Assembly: GCA_965230415.1 (NCBI GenBank)
Contig: CBDDKZ010000005.1
Location: 4,464,001 to 4,528,000, forward strand
From: CBDDKZ01 sp965230415
GTDB lineage: Bacteria > Bacteroidota > Bacteroidia > Cytophagales > JAAEPT01
Length of the DNA: 64,000 nt
Direction: 5' to 3'
The position numbers and the translations under genes are program-made. Shown one piece after another: positions 10,155 through 18,415 of the stretch. Within the stretch, counting starts at the first letter, position 1, and each line of letters starts with the position of its first letter. Under the pieces are notes generated by a model. It ran no database searches, had not been told where the DNA came from, and saw only the letters and a list, made by a program, of their open reading frames with translations.

Positions 10155-11393
10155 ATGCGAATTTTGCTCGTACATCAGTATTTTCTTGAAAAGAACGACG
10201 GTGGTGGGTCCAGGTTTAATGAAATGGTAAAGCGCTGGACCGATATGGGCCACGAAGTTGTAGTACTTGCAGGAATGGTTCATTATAATACAGGGAAAAA
10301 GATTGATAGATACAAGGGGAAGTTTGTATATAAAGATGATTTTGACAAAGGAGTTACGGTATGGAGATCCCACGTTTCAGAAGCCTATAATGTAAACTTT
10401 ATTGGAAGGCTCTGGGCCTATTTTTCTTTCGTTTTCAGTAGTCTGTATACAGGGATTTTTAAAGCCAGGGGTAAATTTGATGTCCTGGTGGTTACCTCAC
10501 CGCCTTTGTTCGTAGGTATATCGGCTTATGTGATATCCAGGTGGAAAAGGTTACCCCTGTTGTTTGAGGTGCGTGATTTATGGCCCGAATCAGCCATTGA
10601 TACCGGAGTATTAACAAATGGTGTTATTATAAAACTTGCCTATTGGTTTGAAAAGTTTATTTATAAGAAATCTCATAAAATAAATGTGTTAACACCCGCA
10701 TTTCGCGAAACACTCATTAGCAAAAAGAATGTTCCTGAGGGAAAAGTTACATTTATTCCTAATGCGGCCGACTTCTCCCTTTCAAATGAATTGTTAGGAA
10801 CCTTTGATGCATCTCAGCTCCGCTCGTCTATGGACTGGGAGGACAAGTTTGTAATAACTTACGTCGGGGCCCACGGTAAAGCCAATCACCTGATACAACT
10901 TGTAGATGCGGCAGACGCTCTGAAAGATACCAGTGTTCATTTTGTTCTGATTGGCAGTGGTATGGAAAAGGAAATGTTGAAAGAGGAGGTAGAAAAACGT
11001 CATTTGACTAATGTGCAGTTTATAGACCCGGTACCTAAATCTGAAGTTTTTAAATATATATTGGCTTCAGACATGGGGGCGTCCGTGCTTAAAAGAGTAG
11101 ATACTTTCAAAACCATCTATTCCAACAAGACCTTTGACTACATGTCTTGCAAAAAACCGATTTTAATGGCCATAGATGGCGTGTCAAGAAAATTGGTAGA
11201 AGAAGCTCGTTGTGGCATTTATGTGGAACCTGAAAATGTAGAAGATTACAATCAAAGGATAAGAGCCATTTTAAACAACAAAACGCTTCTTGAGGAACAA
11301 GGGAATTCCGGATATAATTTTGCCATGGAACATTTTGACCGGAAGGTTCTGGCAGATAAATACGTGGATGTATTAACAGAAATAAAGAAATAA
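10155..11393 (+). CDS. Family 4 glycosyltransferase (WbuB/PglA-like)
   Basis: This 412-residue GT-B enzyme begins 'MRILLVHQYFLEKNDGGGSRFNEM', the opening of WbuB/WcaI-type family 4 transferases. It has 'FEVRDLWPESAIDTGVL' in the N-terminal domain, and 'VPKSEVFKYILASDMGASVL' followed by 'YSNKTFDYMSCKKPIL' in the C-terminal nucleotide-sugar-binding domain. The last stop overlaps the ATG of the PglC-like phosphoglycosyl transferase by one base. It probably adds the second sugar to the lipid-linked first sugar made by that enzyme. The acceptor and donor cannot be read from sequence. Confidence 0.85.
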   Translation: MRILLVHQYFLEKNDGGGSRFNEMVKRWTDMGHEVVVLAGMVHYNTGKKIDRYKGKFVYKDDFDKGVTVWRSHVSEAYNVNFIGRLWAYFSFVFSSLYTGIFKARGKFDVLVVTSPPLFVGISAYVISRWKRLPLLFEVRDLWPESAIDTGVLTNGVIIKLAYWFEKFIYKKSHKINVLTPAFRETLISKKNVPEGKVTFIPNAADFSLSNELLGTFDASQLRSSMDWEDKFVITYVGAHGKANHLIQLVDAADALKDTSVHFVLIGSGMEKEMLKEEVEKRHLTNVQFIDPVPKSEVFKYILASDMGASVLKRVDTFKTIYSNKTFDYMSCKKPILMAIDGVSRKLVEEARCGIYVEPENVEDYNQRIRAILNNKTLLEEQGNSGYNFAMEHFDRKVLADKYVDVLTEIKK

Positions 11394-11995
11394 TGTATCG
11401 GCATTTTCTGAAAAGACTCATTGACTTTTTTGTTGCATTAATAGCTTTTTTAGCGCTGTCTCCAGTGTTTGCTTTGGTGATCGTTTTTTTGTTGTTCGCC
11501 AATAACGGGAAGGTGTTTTTCTTTCAACCCAGGCCCGGGAAAAACGCTAAAATTTTCACGGTAATTAAATTCAAAACCATGAACGATAAGAAAGATGCTG
11601 AAGGTAATTTGTTACCCGATAAAGACCGACTTACACCCATCGGAGCATTTATAAGGAAAACCTCTTTAGATGAAATTCCTCAACTTTTGAATGTGATAAT
11701 TGGGGATATGAGTCTCGTGGGCCCCCGGCCTTTATTGGTAGAGTACCTACCTCTTTATAATAAAGAACAACAACGAAGACATGACGTTAGACCAGGAATA
11801 ACCGGTTGGGCTCAGGTGAACGGAAGGAATGCAATTAGCTGGCGGCAAAAGTTTGAGTTTGATGTCTGGTATGCAACAAACATTAGTTTTCTCCTCGATC
11901 TTAAAATTATTATTAAAACCTTGTTAAAAGTGGTGAAGTCAGAAGGTATAAGCGCAGCAAATGCTGCTACCATGGAAAAATTCACCGGAAACTAA
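11393..11995 (+). CDS. pglC: PglC-type monotopic phosphoglycosyl transferase (initiating sugar transferase)
   Basis: The protein has 200 residues, the minimal length of PglC-type enzymes. An N-terminal re-entrant hydrophobic helix (residues ~8-35) is followed by 'FKTMNDKKDAEGNLLPD' with 'SLDEIPQLLNVI', which contains the catalytic Asp-Glu pair. Then come 'GDMSLVGPRPLL' and 'RPGITGWAQVNGRN'. These enzymes transfer a phospho-sugar from UDP-sugar to undecaprenyl phosphate and start glycan assembly. With a PglD-like acetyltransferase and PglE-like aminotransferase next to it, the substrate may be UDP-di-N-acetylbacillosamine or a relative (inference). Confidence 0.88.
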   Translation: MYRHFLKRLIDFFVALIAFLALSPVFALVIVFLLFANNGKVFFFQPRPGKNAKIFTVIKFKTMNDKKDAEGNLLPDKDRLTPIGAFIRKTSLDEIPQLLNVIIGDMSLVGPRPLLVEYLPLYNKEQQRRHDVRPGITGWAQVNGRNAISWRQKFEFDVWYATNISFLLDLKIIIKTLLKVVKSEGISAANAATMEKFTGN

Positions 11996-11999
11996 TACT

Positions 12000-12596
12000 A
12001 TGATTATTTTAGGAGCGAGTGGACATGCAAAAGTAGTAATTAGAGCGGCAGAAGCAGCAAACAAGCAGATTGTAGCAGTTTTTGATCGAAATAAAGACTT
12101 AGAAAGTGTTTTAAATTATAAGATTGTCGGAGATTATGATCCTGAATTGTATCCAAACGAAAAGCTGGTCATTGCCATTGGCGATAATGTTATCAGAAAA
12201 CGTGCTGCCGAATCCGTAGAACATGCTTTCACCACGATAATTCATAAAAGTGCGCTTGTAGATGAAAGTGTTTCAATAGGAGAAGGCACAGTTGTTTTTC
12301 AGGGAGTTATTGTTCAACCCGATGTACGGATAGGAAAACATGTAATTCTTAATACCGGTTGCTCTGTGGACCACGACTGTGTAATAGGAGATTATGTGCA
12401 TATAGCCCCGCAAAGTACTTTGTGCGGAACGGTGACTGTAGGTGATAATACTTTAATCGGTGCTAATGCGACTATTGCTCCTAATGTAACAATAGGAGCA
12501 AATGTAACGGTTGGGGCTGGTGCCGCTGTTTTCAGAGATTTACCGGATAACGTAACAGCAGTAGGGAACCCGGCAAGGATCATTAAAAAGAAATAA
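12000..12596 (+). CDS. pglD: PglD-type sugar O/N-acetyltransferase
   Basis: This is a 198-residue protein starting at the ATG at 12000; an earlier in-frame ATG at 11961 lies inside pglC and would add an unrelated leader. The N-terminal Rossmann-like part 'MIILGASGHAKVV' is the UDP-sugar-binding domain of PglD/NeuD proteins. It is followed by a left-handed beta-helix of hexapeptide repeats, with 'GCSVDHDCVIGDYVHIAPQ' carrying the catalytic His and 'VTIGANVTVGAGAAV' closing the helix. It should acetylate the 4-amino group made by the adjacent PglE-like aminotransferases. It lies between pglC and the second aminotransferase, 6 bases before the latter. Confidence 0.85.
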   Translation: MIILGASGHAKVVIRAAEAANKQIVAVFDRNKDLESVLNYKIVGDYDPELYPNEKLVIAIGDNVIRKRAAESVEHAFTTIIHKSALVDESVSIGEGTVVFQGVIVQPDVRIGKHVILNTGCSVDHDCVIGDYVHIAPQSTLCGTVTVGDNTLIGANATIAPNVTIGANVTVGAGAAVFRDLPDNVTAVGNPARIIKKK

Positions 12597-12602
12597 AAAT
12601 TA

Positions 12603-13724
12603 ATGTCAACAAAAGATAAAATTTGGTTATCCACTCCCCATATGGGCGAAGAGGAATTTAAATTTGTTCAAGAGGCTTTTGAAACTAACTGGATTTCCCC
12701 TGTAGGTCCTTTTCTGGGGCAGCTGGAACAAGAATTAGCAAACTATAACAAGGTAGAAGAGGTAGCAGTTTTATCAAGTGGGACAGCAGGTATACATTTG
12801 GCTTTGATATTGTTGGGGGTAGGAACAGGAGATGAGGTAATGTGTTCCAGTTTTACTTTTGCAGCTTCTGCAAATCCAATAGTATATGTTGGTGCGGAAC
12901 CTGTATTCATAGACAGTGAAAAAGAAACCTGGAATATGGATCCCGAAGTATTAAAAGAGGCACTTCGCGAACGAGCTGCATTGAATAAATTACCAAAAGC
13001 CATTATTGTTGTTCATTTGTATGGTATGCCTGCTAAAATGAATGAAATTTTGGCTGTTGCTGATGAATATGGCATTCCGGTAATTGAAGATGCTGCTGAA
13101 TCTTTAGGCTCATCCATTGACGGTCAAATGACCGGTAGTTTCGGGGCTATGAGCATTTTATCATTTAACGGAAACAAAATAATCACAACTTCCGGGGGAG
13201 GTGCTTTGTTAAGCAATAATAAGTCCTGGATAAAGCAAGCACGTTTTTTATCTACTCAGGCGCGTGACGATGCTCCTCATTATCAACATTCGCAAATTGG
13301 CTATAATTACCGAATGAGCAATGTGTGTGCAGGTATTGGTTTAGGGCAGCTGAGAGTTTTAGATAATAGAATTGAACAGAAAAGAGCTATTTATGCCCGG
13401 TATGAATCTGAGTTCAGGGAGTTTGAAGGCGTCAGGTTTTTGGATGAACCCGAGGGGTATTTTTCAAACAGATGGTTATCATGTATTCTGTTGGACGATG
13501 AGAAACAAAGAGAAACACTTAGGTTAGTACTTGCTGCTGATAATATAGAAAGCAGACCTTTATGGAAGCCTATGCACCTGCAACCGGTTTTTGCTTCAAC
13601 CAGTTTTTACGGGGAAGGAGTATGTGAAGAACTGTTTCAACATGGATTGTGCCTGCCTTCGGGAACCAATATGTCTGAGGCAGACATGAATCGCGTAATA
13701 GAAATAGCAAAGAAGACTTTGTAG
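12603..13724 (+). CDS. pglE: DegT/DnrJ/EryC1/StrS-family aminotransferase, PglE-like (copy 2)
   Basis: This protein has 373 residues, exactly the length of copy 1 at 8977, and aligns without gaps by eye. It shares the blocks SSGTAGIHLAL, 'CSSFTFAASANPI', 'VIEDAAESLGS', 'SFNGNKIITTSGGG' (PLP-binding Lys) and 'ESRPLWKPMH'. It is tightly linked to pglD and pglC, so this copy is the better candidate for the UDP-4-amino-sugar step. DNA composition is closer to the housekeeping part of the window than that of copy 1, suggesting that the two have separate recent histories. Confidence 0.87.
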   Translation: MSTKDKIWLSTPHMGEEEFKFVQEAFETNWISPVGPFLGQLEQELANYNKVEEVAVLSSGTAGIHLALILLGVGTGDEVMCSSFTFAASANPIVYVGAEPVFIDSEKETWNMDPEVLKEALRERAALNKLPKAIIVVHLYGMPAKMNEILAVADEYGIPVIEDAAESLGSSIDGQMTGSFGAMSILSFNGNKIITTSGGGALLSNNKSWIKQARFLSTQARDDAPHYQHSQIGYNYRMSNVCAGIGLGQLRVLDNRIEQKRAIYARYESEFREFEGVRFLDEPEGYFSNRWLSCILLDDEKQRETLRLVLAADNIESRPLWKPMHLQPVFASTSFYGEGVCEELFQHGLCLPSGTNMSEADMNRVIEIAKKTL

Positions 13725-13772
13725 AAAGAAGTTATTATTATATTTTACCCCTAACGAAATAAATTCGGAAAA

Positions 13773-14225
13773 ATGAGAATTGCAGTTGATTTTGATGGCA
13801 CCATTGTAGAAAACAGGTATCCTGATATAGGAAAACCAATGCTGTTTGCCTTTGAAACACTGAAAGCTTTACAAGAAAAAAAACATTTGCTCATTTTATG
13901 GACCTATAGGTCAGGGCAAAGTCTGGATGATGCCGTTGAATATTGCCGTGAGAATGGAATTGAATTTTATGCAGTAAATCACAGCCATCCTGAAGATCAA
14001 AACCTTTCACTGGAGTCCTTTTCAAGTATAAGTCGCAAGATAGATGCCGATGTATTCATCGATGATCGAAATATTGGAGGCTTTTTGGGATGGAGCAAAA
14101 TTTGGCAGTTAATACATCCTGAATCTGGTGAACTTGATTTGCAATTTATAAATCAGGAAGCACACAACAATTATCCAAAACCATCGTTTTGGTCTAGGTT
14201 GTTAGGTAAGGCTAATGATAGGTGA
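13773..14225 (+). CDS. HAD-superfamily hydrolase (BT0820-like)
   Basis: This small 150-residue protein starts 'MRIAVDFDGTIVENRYPDIG', with the HAD nucleophile motif DxDGT at residues 6-10. It also has 'LILWTYRSG' (motif II Thr) and 'DVFIDDRNIGG' (motif III/IV acidic pair). It matches the short Bacteroidota HAD family typified by BT0820, commonly found in capsule loci. The phosphatase substrate is unknown. It sits between the pgl-like block and the lasso genes and could belong to either; the family's usual context favours the polysaccharide. Confidence 0.75.
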   Translation: MRIAVDFDGTIVENRYPDIGKPMLFAFETLKALQEKKHLLILWTYRSGQSLDDAVEYCRENGIEFYAVNHSHPEDQNLSLESFSSISRKIDADVFIDDRNIGGFLGWSKIWQLIHPESGELDLQFINQEAHNNYPKPSFWSRLLGKANDR

Positions 14226-14261
14226 TTTTATAGGTAACATACACATTTTACTGAAAAACCT

Positions 14262-15401
14262 ATGCCTTCCGAAGCCTTAGTTCATAGAAAAACACTTGAT
14301 TTTATTATCACTTTGTTAAAGGGTAAAGAAGAAGAGCTTAAAGATATCCAATCAATAAATTGGGAAATACTATATGATTTAGCCCTTACTCACAAAGTTG
14401 CTGCGATGGTTTTTTCTAAACTATTAGCTAACAAATGGCCTCCAAATGATGTATGCGCGAAAATGCGTGATTTCATCTGCTCAAACAAATTGTATATGCT
14501 TAATCTTTATGGTGAAAGAAAGCATCTAAACAAATTATTAACAGAAATAGGGGTTTCTCATTATTTCCTAAAAGGACCTGATCTTTCATTGAGATTACAT
14601 GGCGATTTTTCTAAGCGACAATCGAAAGATTTGGATTTGTATGTTCCAGTCAATGAAATAGAAAGGGCATTGGAGTTGTTGGAACAAAAAGGATATGGTC
14701 TAATTCAGCATTATCACTCCAGTAGTAAACAAAAAAAAGTAGTCCGGGGTACATATAATGATTATAAACTTTATAACCCTACTAATAACGTTTTTATTGA
14801 ACTTCATTGGCACGCGCTACCGCCACTTTATTTTGATAGCGCAATTCTAAATGTTGTGTGCCCGGTAAAAGAAAAGGATCTAATATTTAAAGAAAAGGAT
14901 GAACTTATTTATTTGTGTATTCATGGAGCTTATCACAGGTGGAAGAGGTTGATATGGTCTTATGATATATACGTGTACTTAAATTCGCTTACGTCAGAAG
15001 AAATAGATGGTGTTTATGAACGTGCTAAATTTTTACAAATACCATATTTCTTTTTAGATGCTGTCTACTTATGTGAAAGGCTTTATGGTTATAAAAGTAG
15101 TTTAAAAAAATATGATTTTTCCAGTTCAAGAGTGAACAAACTCGTGAATAATGCCTGTAAGGTTATTAATTATCAGAAAAAAATGAAAAGAGCAGGCTTG
15201 CAAGAACGATGGTGGCAATTACAAGGAGAGTATCTTCTTGGAGGAATTGGGTTGGTGTTGAGAAGAGAAAAAGGACTGTTTATTCAGCCTAAGGCATGGG
15301 GGATCTTTGCCTTTCCGGATTGTTTGTTTTTTTTGAATTATATAATTTCACCATTTCTAATGATATTTGTCATGATTAAGAATCGTACGCTCGGTAGGTA
15401 A
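14262..15401 (+). CDS. Nucleotidyltransferase-family protein (PF14907-type) of the lasso locus
   Basis: This is a 379-residue protein with the 'FLKGPDLSLRLHGDFSKRQSKDLDLYVP' segment around residues 105-132. It is a nucleotidyltransferase-fold core in which DLDLYV supplies the two metal-binding Asp residues, followed by 'FIELHWHALPP'. This is the uncharacterised NTP_transf_5 type that recurs in lasso-peptide clusters beside an HPr-kinase-like protein (paeninodin-type PadeN). The next gene is such a kinase. A role in modifying the phosphorylated peptide is plausible but not shown by the sequence. Confidence 0.75.
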   Translation: MPSEALVHRKTLDFIITLLKGKEEELKDIQSINWEILYDLALTHKVAAMVFSKLLANKWPPNDVCAKMRDFICSNKLYMLNLYGERKHLNKLLTEIGVSHYFLKGPDLSLRLHGDFSKRQSKDLDLYVPVNEIERALELLEQKGYGLIQHYHSSSKQKKVVRGTYNDYKLYNPTNNVFIELHWHALPPLYFDSAILNVVCPVKEKDLIFKEKDELIYLCIHGAYHRWKRLIWSYDIYVYLNSLTSEEIDGVYERAKFLQIPYFFLDAVYLCERLYGYKSSLKKYDFSSSRVNKLVNNACKVINYQKKMKRAGLQERWWQLQGEYLLGGIGLVLRREKGLFIQPKAWGIFAFPDCLFFLNYIISPFLMIFVMIKNRTLGR

Positions 15402-15491
15402 AAGATGGTAAATTATTATAAAATAATGACCTTACTGCTATTTGTGTGTTAAATTCACCTTAAATCTTTAATTTACCAATAAAGCATAGAA

Positions 15492-16391
15492 ATTATCGAA
15501 GCATACAGATACACGGTTTTTGGGTTAAATGTTGATTCCGAATTTCCTATTGAAGAATTGACGGTGCGAGATGAACAAGTAGAAGCAGATGTCATTATGC
15601 AGATAGTGGATGAATTACAGCGACCAGATTCGATTGGTAATACATGGTACATAGCATCAGAGAATTATCATTATATTAAAATTGATAATGTAGGAGATTA
15701 TGAGATAATGGACGGAGCAATAATCAGAGTTAAGCCGGTAAAAACCATTAATAAAGCTTTTTATACTTATTTATTGGGATCTGCATTTGGTGCATTATTA
15801 CATCAGCTTCAAATAATTCCTTTGCATGCCAGTGCTGTGGAGATTAATAACAAGGCATTGTTATTTTCAGCAGATTCGGGTTACGGTAAGTCAACTTTGT
15901 GCTATGCCATGCAAAAAGCAGGAGGACGGATTTTGTCCGATGATGTTTGTCCTATTTCTATTTCAAGGGAGAAAGTTCCAGTTGTCCATGCCGCCTATCC
16001 GCAGTTTAAACTAAAGGACGATGCGCTTGAACGACTTGAAGTTGCGCAGCACCACATTAAAACACCTGTAGACATAGATAAGTTTGCGGTTTCAAGCGAT
16101 AAGGATTTTAAAGCAGGAAGAGTACCTCTAAAAGCAATAATTTTTTTGGACTGGGCAGAAGAACAGGTAACACTCAAACCTGTTAAATACTTGGAGAAAA
16201 TATTAATGTTTAAAAAAAACATCTATCGCCCGTTTTTTGTGAACGATCAGGACCAGGTAAAATATTACTTTAATATAATTGGTCAAATAGGAGATAAGAC
16301 CAGCTTTTACTCATTGAAAAGACCAAGAGAATCGTTTTTGTTGGATGAAGTGGTGCAGCATATAATGACAGAAATTGTCGAAAAGCAATAG
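15492..16391 (+). CDS. HPr-kinase-like lasso-peptide kinase
   Basis: The core contains 'LHASAVEINNKALLFSADSGYGKSTLCYAMQKAG' (Walker A, GYGKST) and 'ILSDDVCPI', characteristic of HprK-like proteins in lasso clusters such as PadeK, which phosphorylates the C-terminal Ser of paeninodin. The reading frame codes for a typical N-terminus (EAYRYTVFGLNVDSEFPIEEL) from about 15492, but there is an in-frame TAA at 15480 and no ATG, GTG or TTG before the TTG at 15558. Only ATA (15486), ATT (15492) or ATC (15495) could start the complete protein. I set the start at ATT; the TTG would remove the first strand. It ends one base before the ABC exporter gene. Confidence 0.78.
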   Translation: MIEAYRYTVFGLNVDSEFPIEELTVRDEQVEADVIMQIVDELQRPDSIGNTWYIASENYHYIKIDNVGDYEIMDGAIIRVKPVKTINKAFYTYLLGSAFGALLHQLQIIPLHASAVEINNKALLFSADSGYGKSTLCYAMQKAGGRILSDDVCPISISREKVPVVHAAYPQFKLKDDALERLEVAQHHIKTPVDIDKFAVSSDKDFKAGRVPLKAIIFLDWAEEQVTLKPVKYLEKILMFKKNIYRPFFVNDQDQVKYYFNIIGQIGDKTSFYSLKRPRESFLLDEVVQHIMTEIVEKQ

Positions 16392-16392
16392 C

Positions 16393-18075
16393 ATGAAAAG
16401 TAGATTGGTGGTATTATTCAATTATATACTTGAAGTCTTCAATACTTCTCCGCTGCGTTTTGTTGTATCTATCGTTTTGGCCATTCTATTGGGTTTTTTC
16501 CAGGGGCTGAGCCTAATGTCACTTTTGCCACTATTGGGACAGGTTAATATTATTCCGAGTGACGATAAATCTGATGTGGCTCGTTTTTTAAAGCCTTATA
16601 TGGATAGTGTTGGATGGGAACCGGACCTGTTTAGTACTTTGTCCGTATTTTTTTTAGTAAATCTGGCTTTTTTTTTGCTTCGCTGGCTGAAAGAACGTGT
16701 AGATATTGTACTTACGGAACAATACGGCGCAAACCTGAGAGAAGCGCTTGTAGCTTCCTTTTTATTTATGGAATGGCAGAAAAAAAATGAATATGATCTG
16801 GGAGTATTACAAAACGCAGTTATTACAGCATCTGCACGAATTAGTTTTGGAGCGGTACAATGGACAAAGTTAATTAGTAGTGCGTGTATCAGTCTGTTAT
16901 TGATATTTTTTTATCTATGGGTGTCATGGGAGGCAGCCCTTTGTGTATCACTGGTCTTTTTGCCTTTCTCTTTATTACAATATTATGTAAACAAAAGGTC
17001 TGGCAGGCTTGGTAAGGAACTCCACGCACAAAATGAGTCTCACATGGATGAGGTTATTCGTTTAACAGAAGGGTTAAAAGATGTACAAGCAAGCCAAAAA
17101 ACAGCTAATTTTTTAGCTAAATATCGACTCACATCTACAAATCTAAAGGCCTCATCCCGAGTATACGCCAACTTGCGATCAAGCGCAGCTTTGGTTTACC
17201 AGCTGGTGGGAGTATTTGGTCTGAGCCTCTTAATTTTTGCTTCTGTTAGATGGGTCCACCTGGAGGTTTCCGAATTGATTTTAATCATAGTTATTATGGC
17301 CAGGTTATTACCAAATATGCTAAGCCTATTACGGGAAATTCAGTTCATAATGAGTTCGTTGCCCTCTTTTGAAAGTTGTTACGAACTGATTAAAAAGGGC
17401 AGTGAAAACCATGATAATAAGAGAGGGAATCAACAGCCAGCGTTCAAAAATACAATCGAATTGCAAAACATAACTTTTGGATATGAGCCCGATAGAATTA
17501 TTCTGTCGGATTTTTCAGCGTCAATCTCTTTTTATTCACGTACATGCCTCTTCGGTTTTTCGGGAGCAGGGAAAAGTTCCTTAATAGACCTCATAACAGG
17601 ATTTAATACCTTTAAACAAGGCGAAATTTTTATTGACGGAACTCCGATTTCCGAAATAAACCTGAAATTATGGAGAGCGTCATTTGCCTATGTCACGCAA
17701 ATACCTCATTTTTTTAGTGGTAGCTTAAGGCAAAATTTGTTTTGGTTTGACGATACGAATCGGCAAGATTTGCAGTGTAGTAAGTTGCTTGAGTTATTAA
17801 AACTCAAAGATGTTATACGCGAGCAAGGCCTGGATACCCCATTAGTCGACGATGCCGGTAGAATGTCCGGAGGGGAGCGACAACGTCTGGCTATTCTGAG
17901 GGCCTTATTGCAGCAACCGCAAATTTTGGTACTGGACGAAGCAACCAGCGAAGTAGACAGCGAAACAGAAGAAGCAATATTTGATTATTTGTCAACGCTT
18001 GACCTGACTTTGATATTCATTACACACAACGAAAAATTACTGAAGTACGCAGATAAGGTTATTAATGTAGGATAA
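16393..18075 (+). CDS. ABC exporter (TMD-NBD half transporter), lasso-peptide export
   Basis: The protein has about 560 residues from the ATG at 16393; a TTG 18 bases upstream overlaps the kinase stop and is less likely. The first ~330 residues hold six hydrophobic helices of an exporter membrane domain. The C-terminal ~220 residues are an ATPase with Walker A 'FGFSGAGKSS', Q-loop 'YVTQIPHFF', signature 'MSGGERQRLAI', Walker B 'ILVLDEATSEVD' and the switch His in 'FITHNEK'. Its place between the kinase and the PqqD-like gene makes it the likely exporter (D protein) of the lasso peptide. There is no N-terminal C39 peptidase domain, consistent with leader removal by the B2 protein. Confidence 0.88.
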   Translation: MKSRLVVLFNYILEVFNTSPLRFVVSIVLAILLGFFQGLSLMSLLPLLGQVNIIPSDDKSDVARFLKPYMDSVGWEPDLFSTLSVFFLVNLAFFLLRWLKERVDIVLTEQYGANLREALVASFLFMEWQKKNEYDLGVLQNAVITASARISFGAVQWTKLISSACISLLLIFFYLWVSWEAALCVSLVFLPFSLLQYYVNKRSGRLGKELHAQNESHMDEVIRLTEGLKDVQASQKTANFLAKYRLTSTNLKASSRVYANLRSSAALVYQLVGVFGLSLLIFASVRWVHLEVSELILIIVIMARLLPNMLSLLREIQFIMSSLPSFESCYELIKKGSENHDNKRGNQQPAFKNTIELQNITFGYEPDRIILSDFSASISFYSRTCLFGFSGAGKSSLIDLITGFNTFKQGEIFIDGTPISEINLKLWRASFAYVTQIPHFFSGSLRQNLFWFDDTNRQDLQCSKLLELLKLKDVIREQGLDTPLVDDAGRMSGGERQRLAILRALLQQPQILVLDEATSEVDSETEEAIFDYLSTLDLTLIFITHNEKLLKYADKVINVG

Positions 18076-18142
18076 AGTGTAAAAAAAAACCTTTTTCCAT
18101 GTATTTTTACTAATACGTTAGATCTAAATACGTTTCAAAAGT

Positions 18143-18415
18143 ATGAATAATATGAAGTTTCAAAGAAATTCCGAGGTTGTTGCCACAGAAATGGATGGCT
18201 CACTAATGATGATGAGTATCGAACTGGGTAAATATTTTGAATTAAACCCGGTAAGCAAACGTATTTGGGAACTGTTAGAAACCCCGGTATCTTTGAGCGG
18301 AATATGCGATGTGCTACTTAAGGAGTATGAAGTTACCCCCGAACAGTGTAAGATGGAGGTAGAGTCTCATTTGAACGAACTGTCAAAAAAGAAGTTAATC
18401 TATGAAGTCAAATGA
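18143..18415 (+). CDS. PqqD-like RiPP recognition element, lasso B1 protein
   Basis: This 90-residue protein has the winged-helix PqqD/RRE pattern. Two beta-strands ('SEVVATEMDGSLMMMSIELGKYFELN') are followed by 'PVSKRIWELLETPVSLSGICDVLLKEYEVTPEQC' and a C-terminal helix 'VESHLNELSKKKLIYEV'. In lasso pathways the stand-alone B1 protein binds the YxxPxL leader motif and presents the precursor to B2 and C. It overlaps the cyclase gene by four bases (ATGA), so B1 and C should be made together. The B2 half is encoded 5 kb away, next to the precursor. Confidence 0.87.
   Translation: MNNMKFQRNSEVVATEMDGSLMMMSIELGKYFELNPVSKRIWELLETPVSLSGICDVLLKEYEVTPEQCKMEVESHLNELSKKKLIYEVK

Noticed and set aside
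10011..10373. Minus-strand 120-aa frame
   Set aside because: It overlaps the end of the aminotransferase and start of the GT4 gene, with low-complexity, non-protein-like sequence; a shadow frame.
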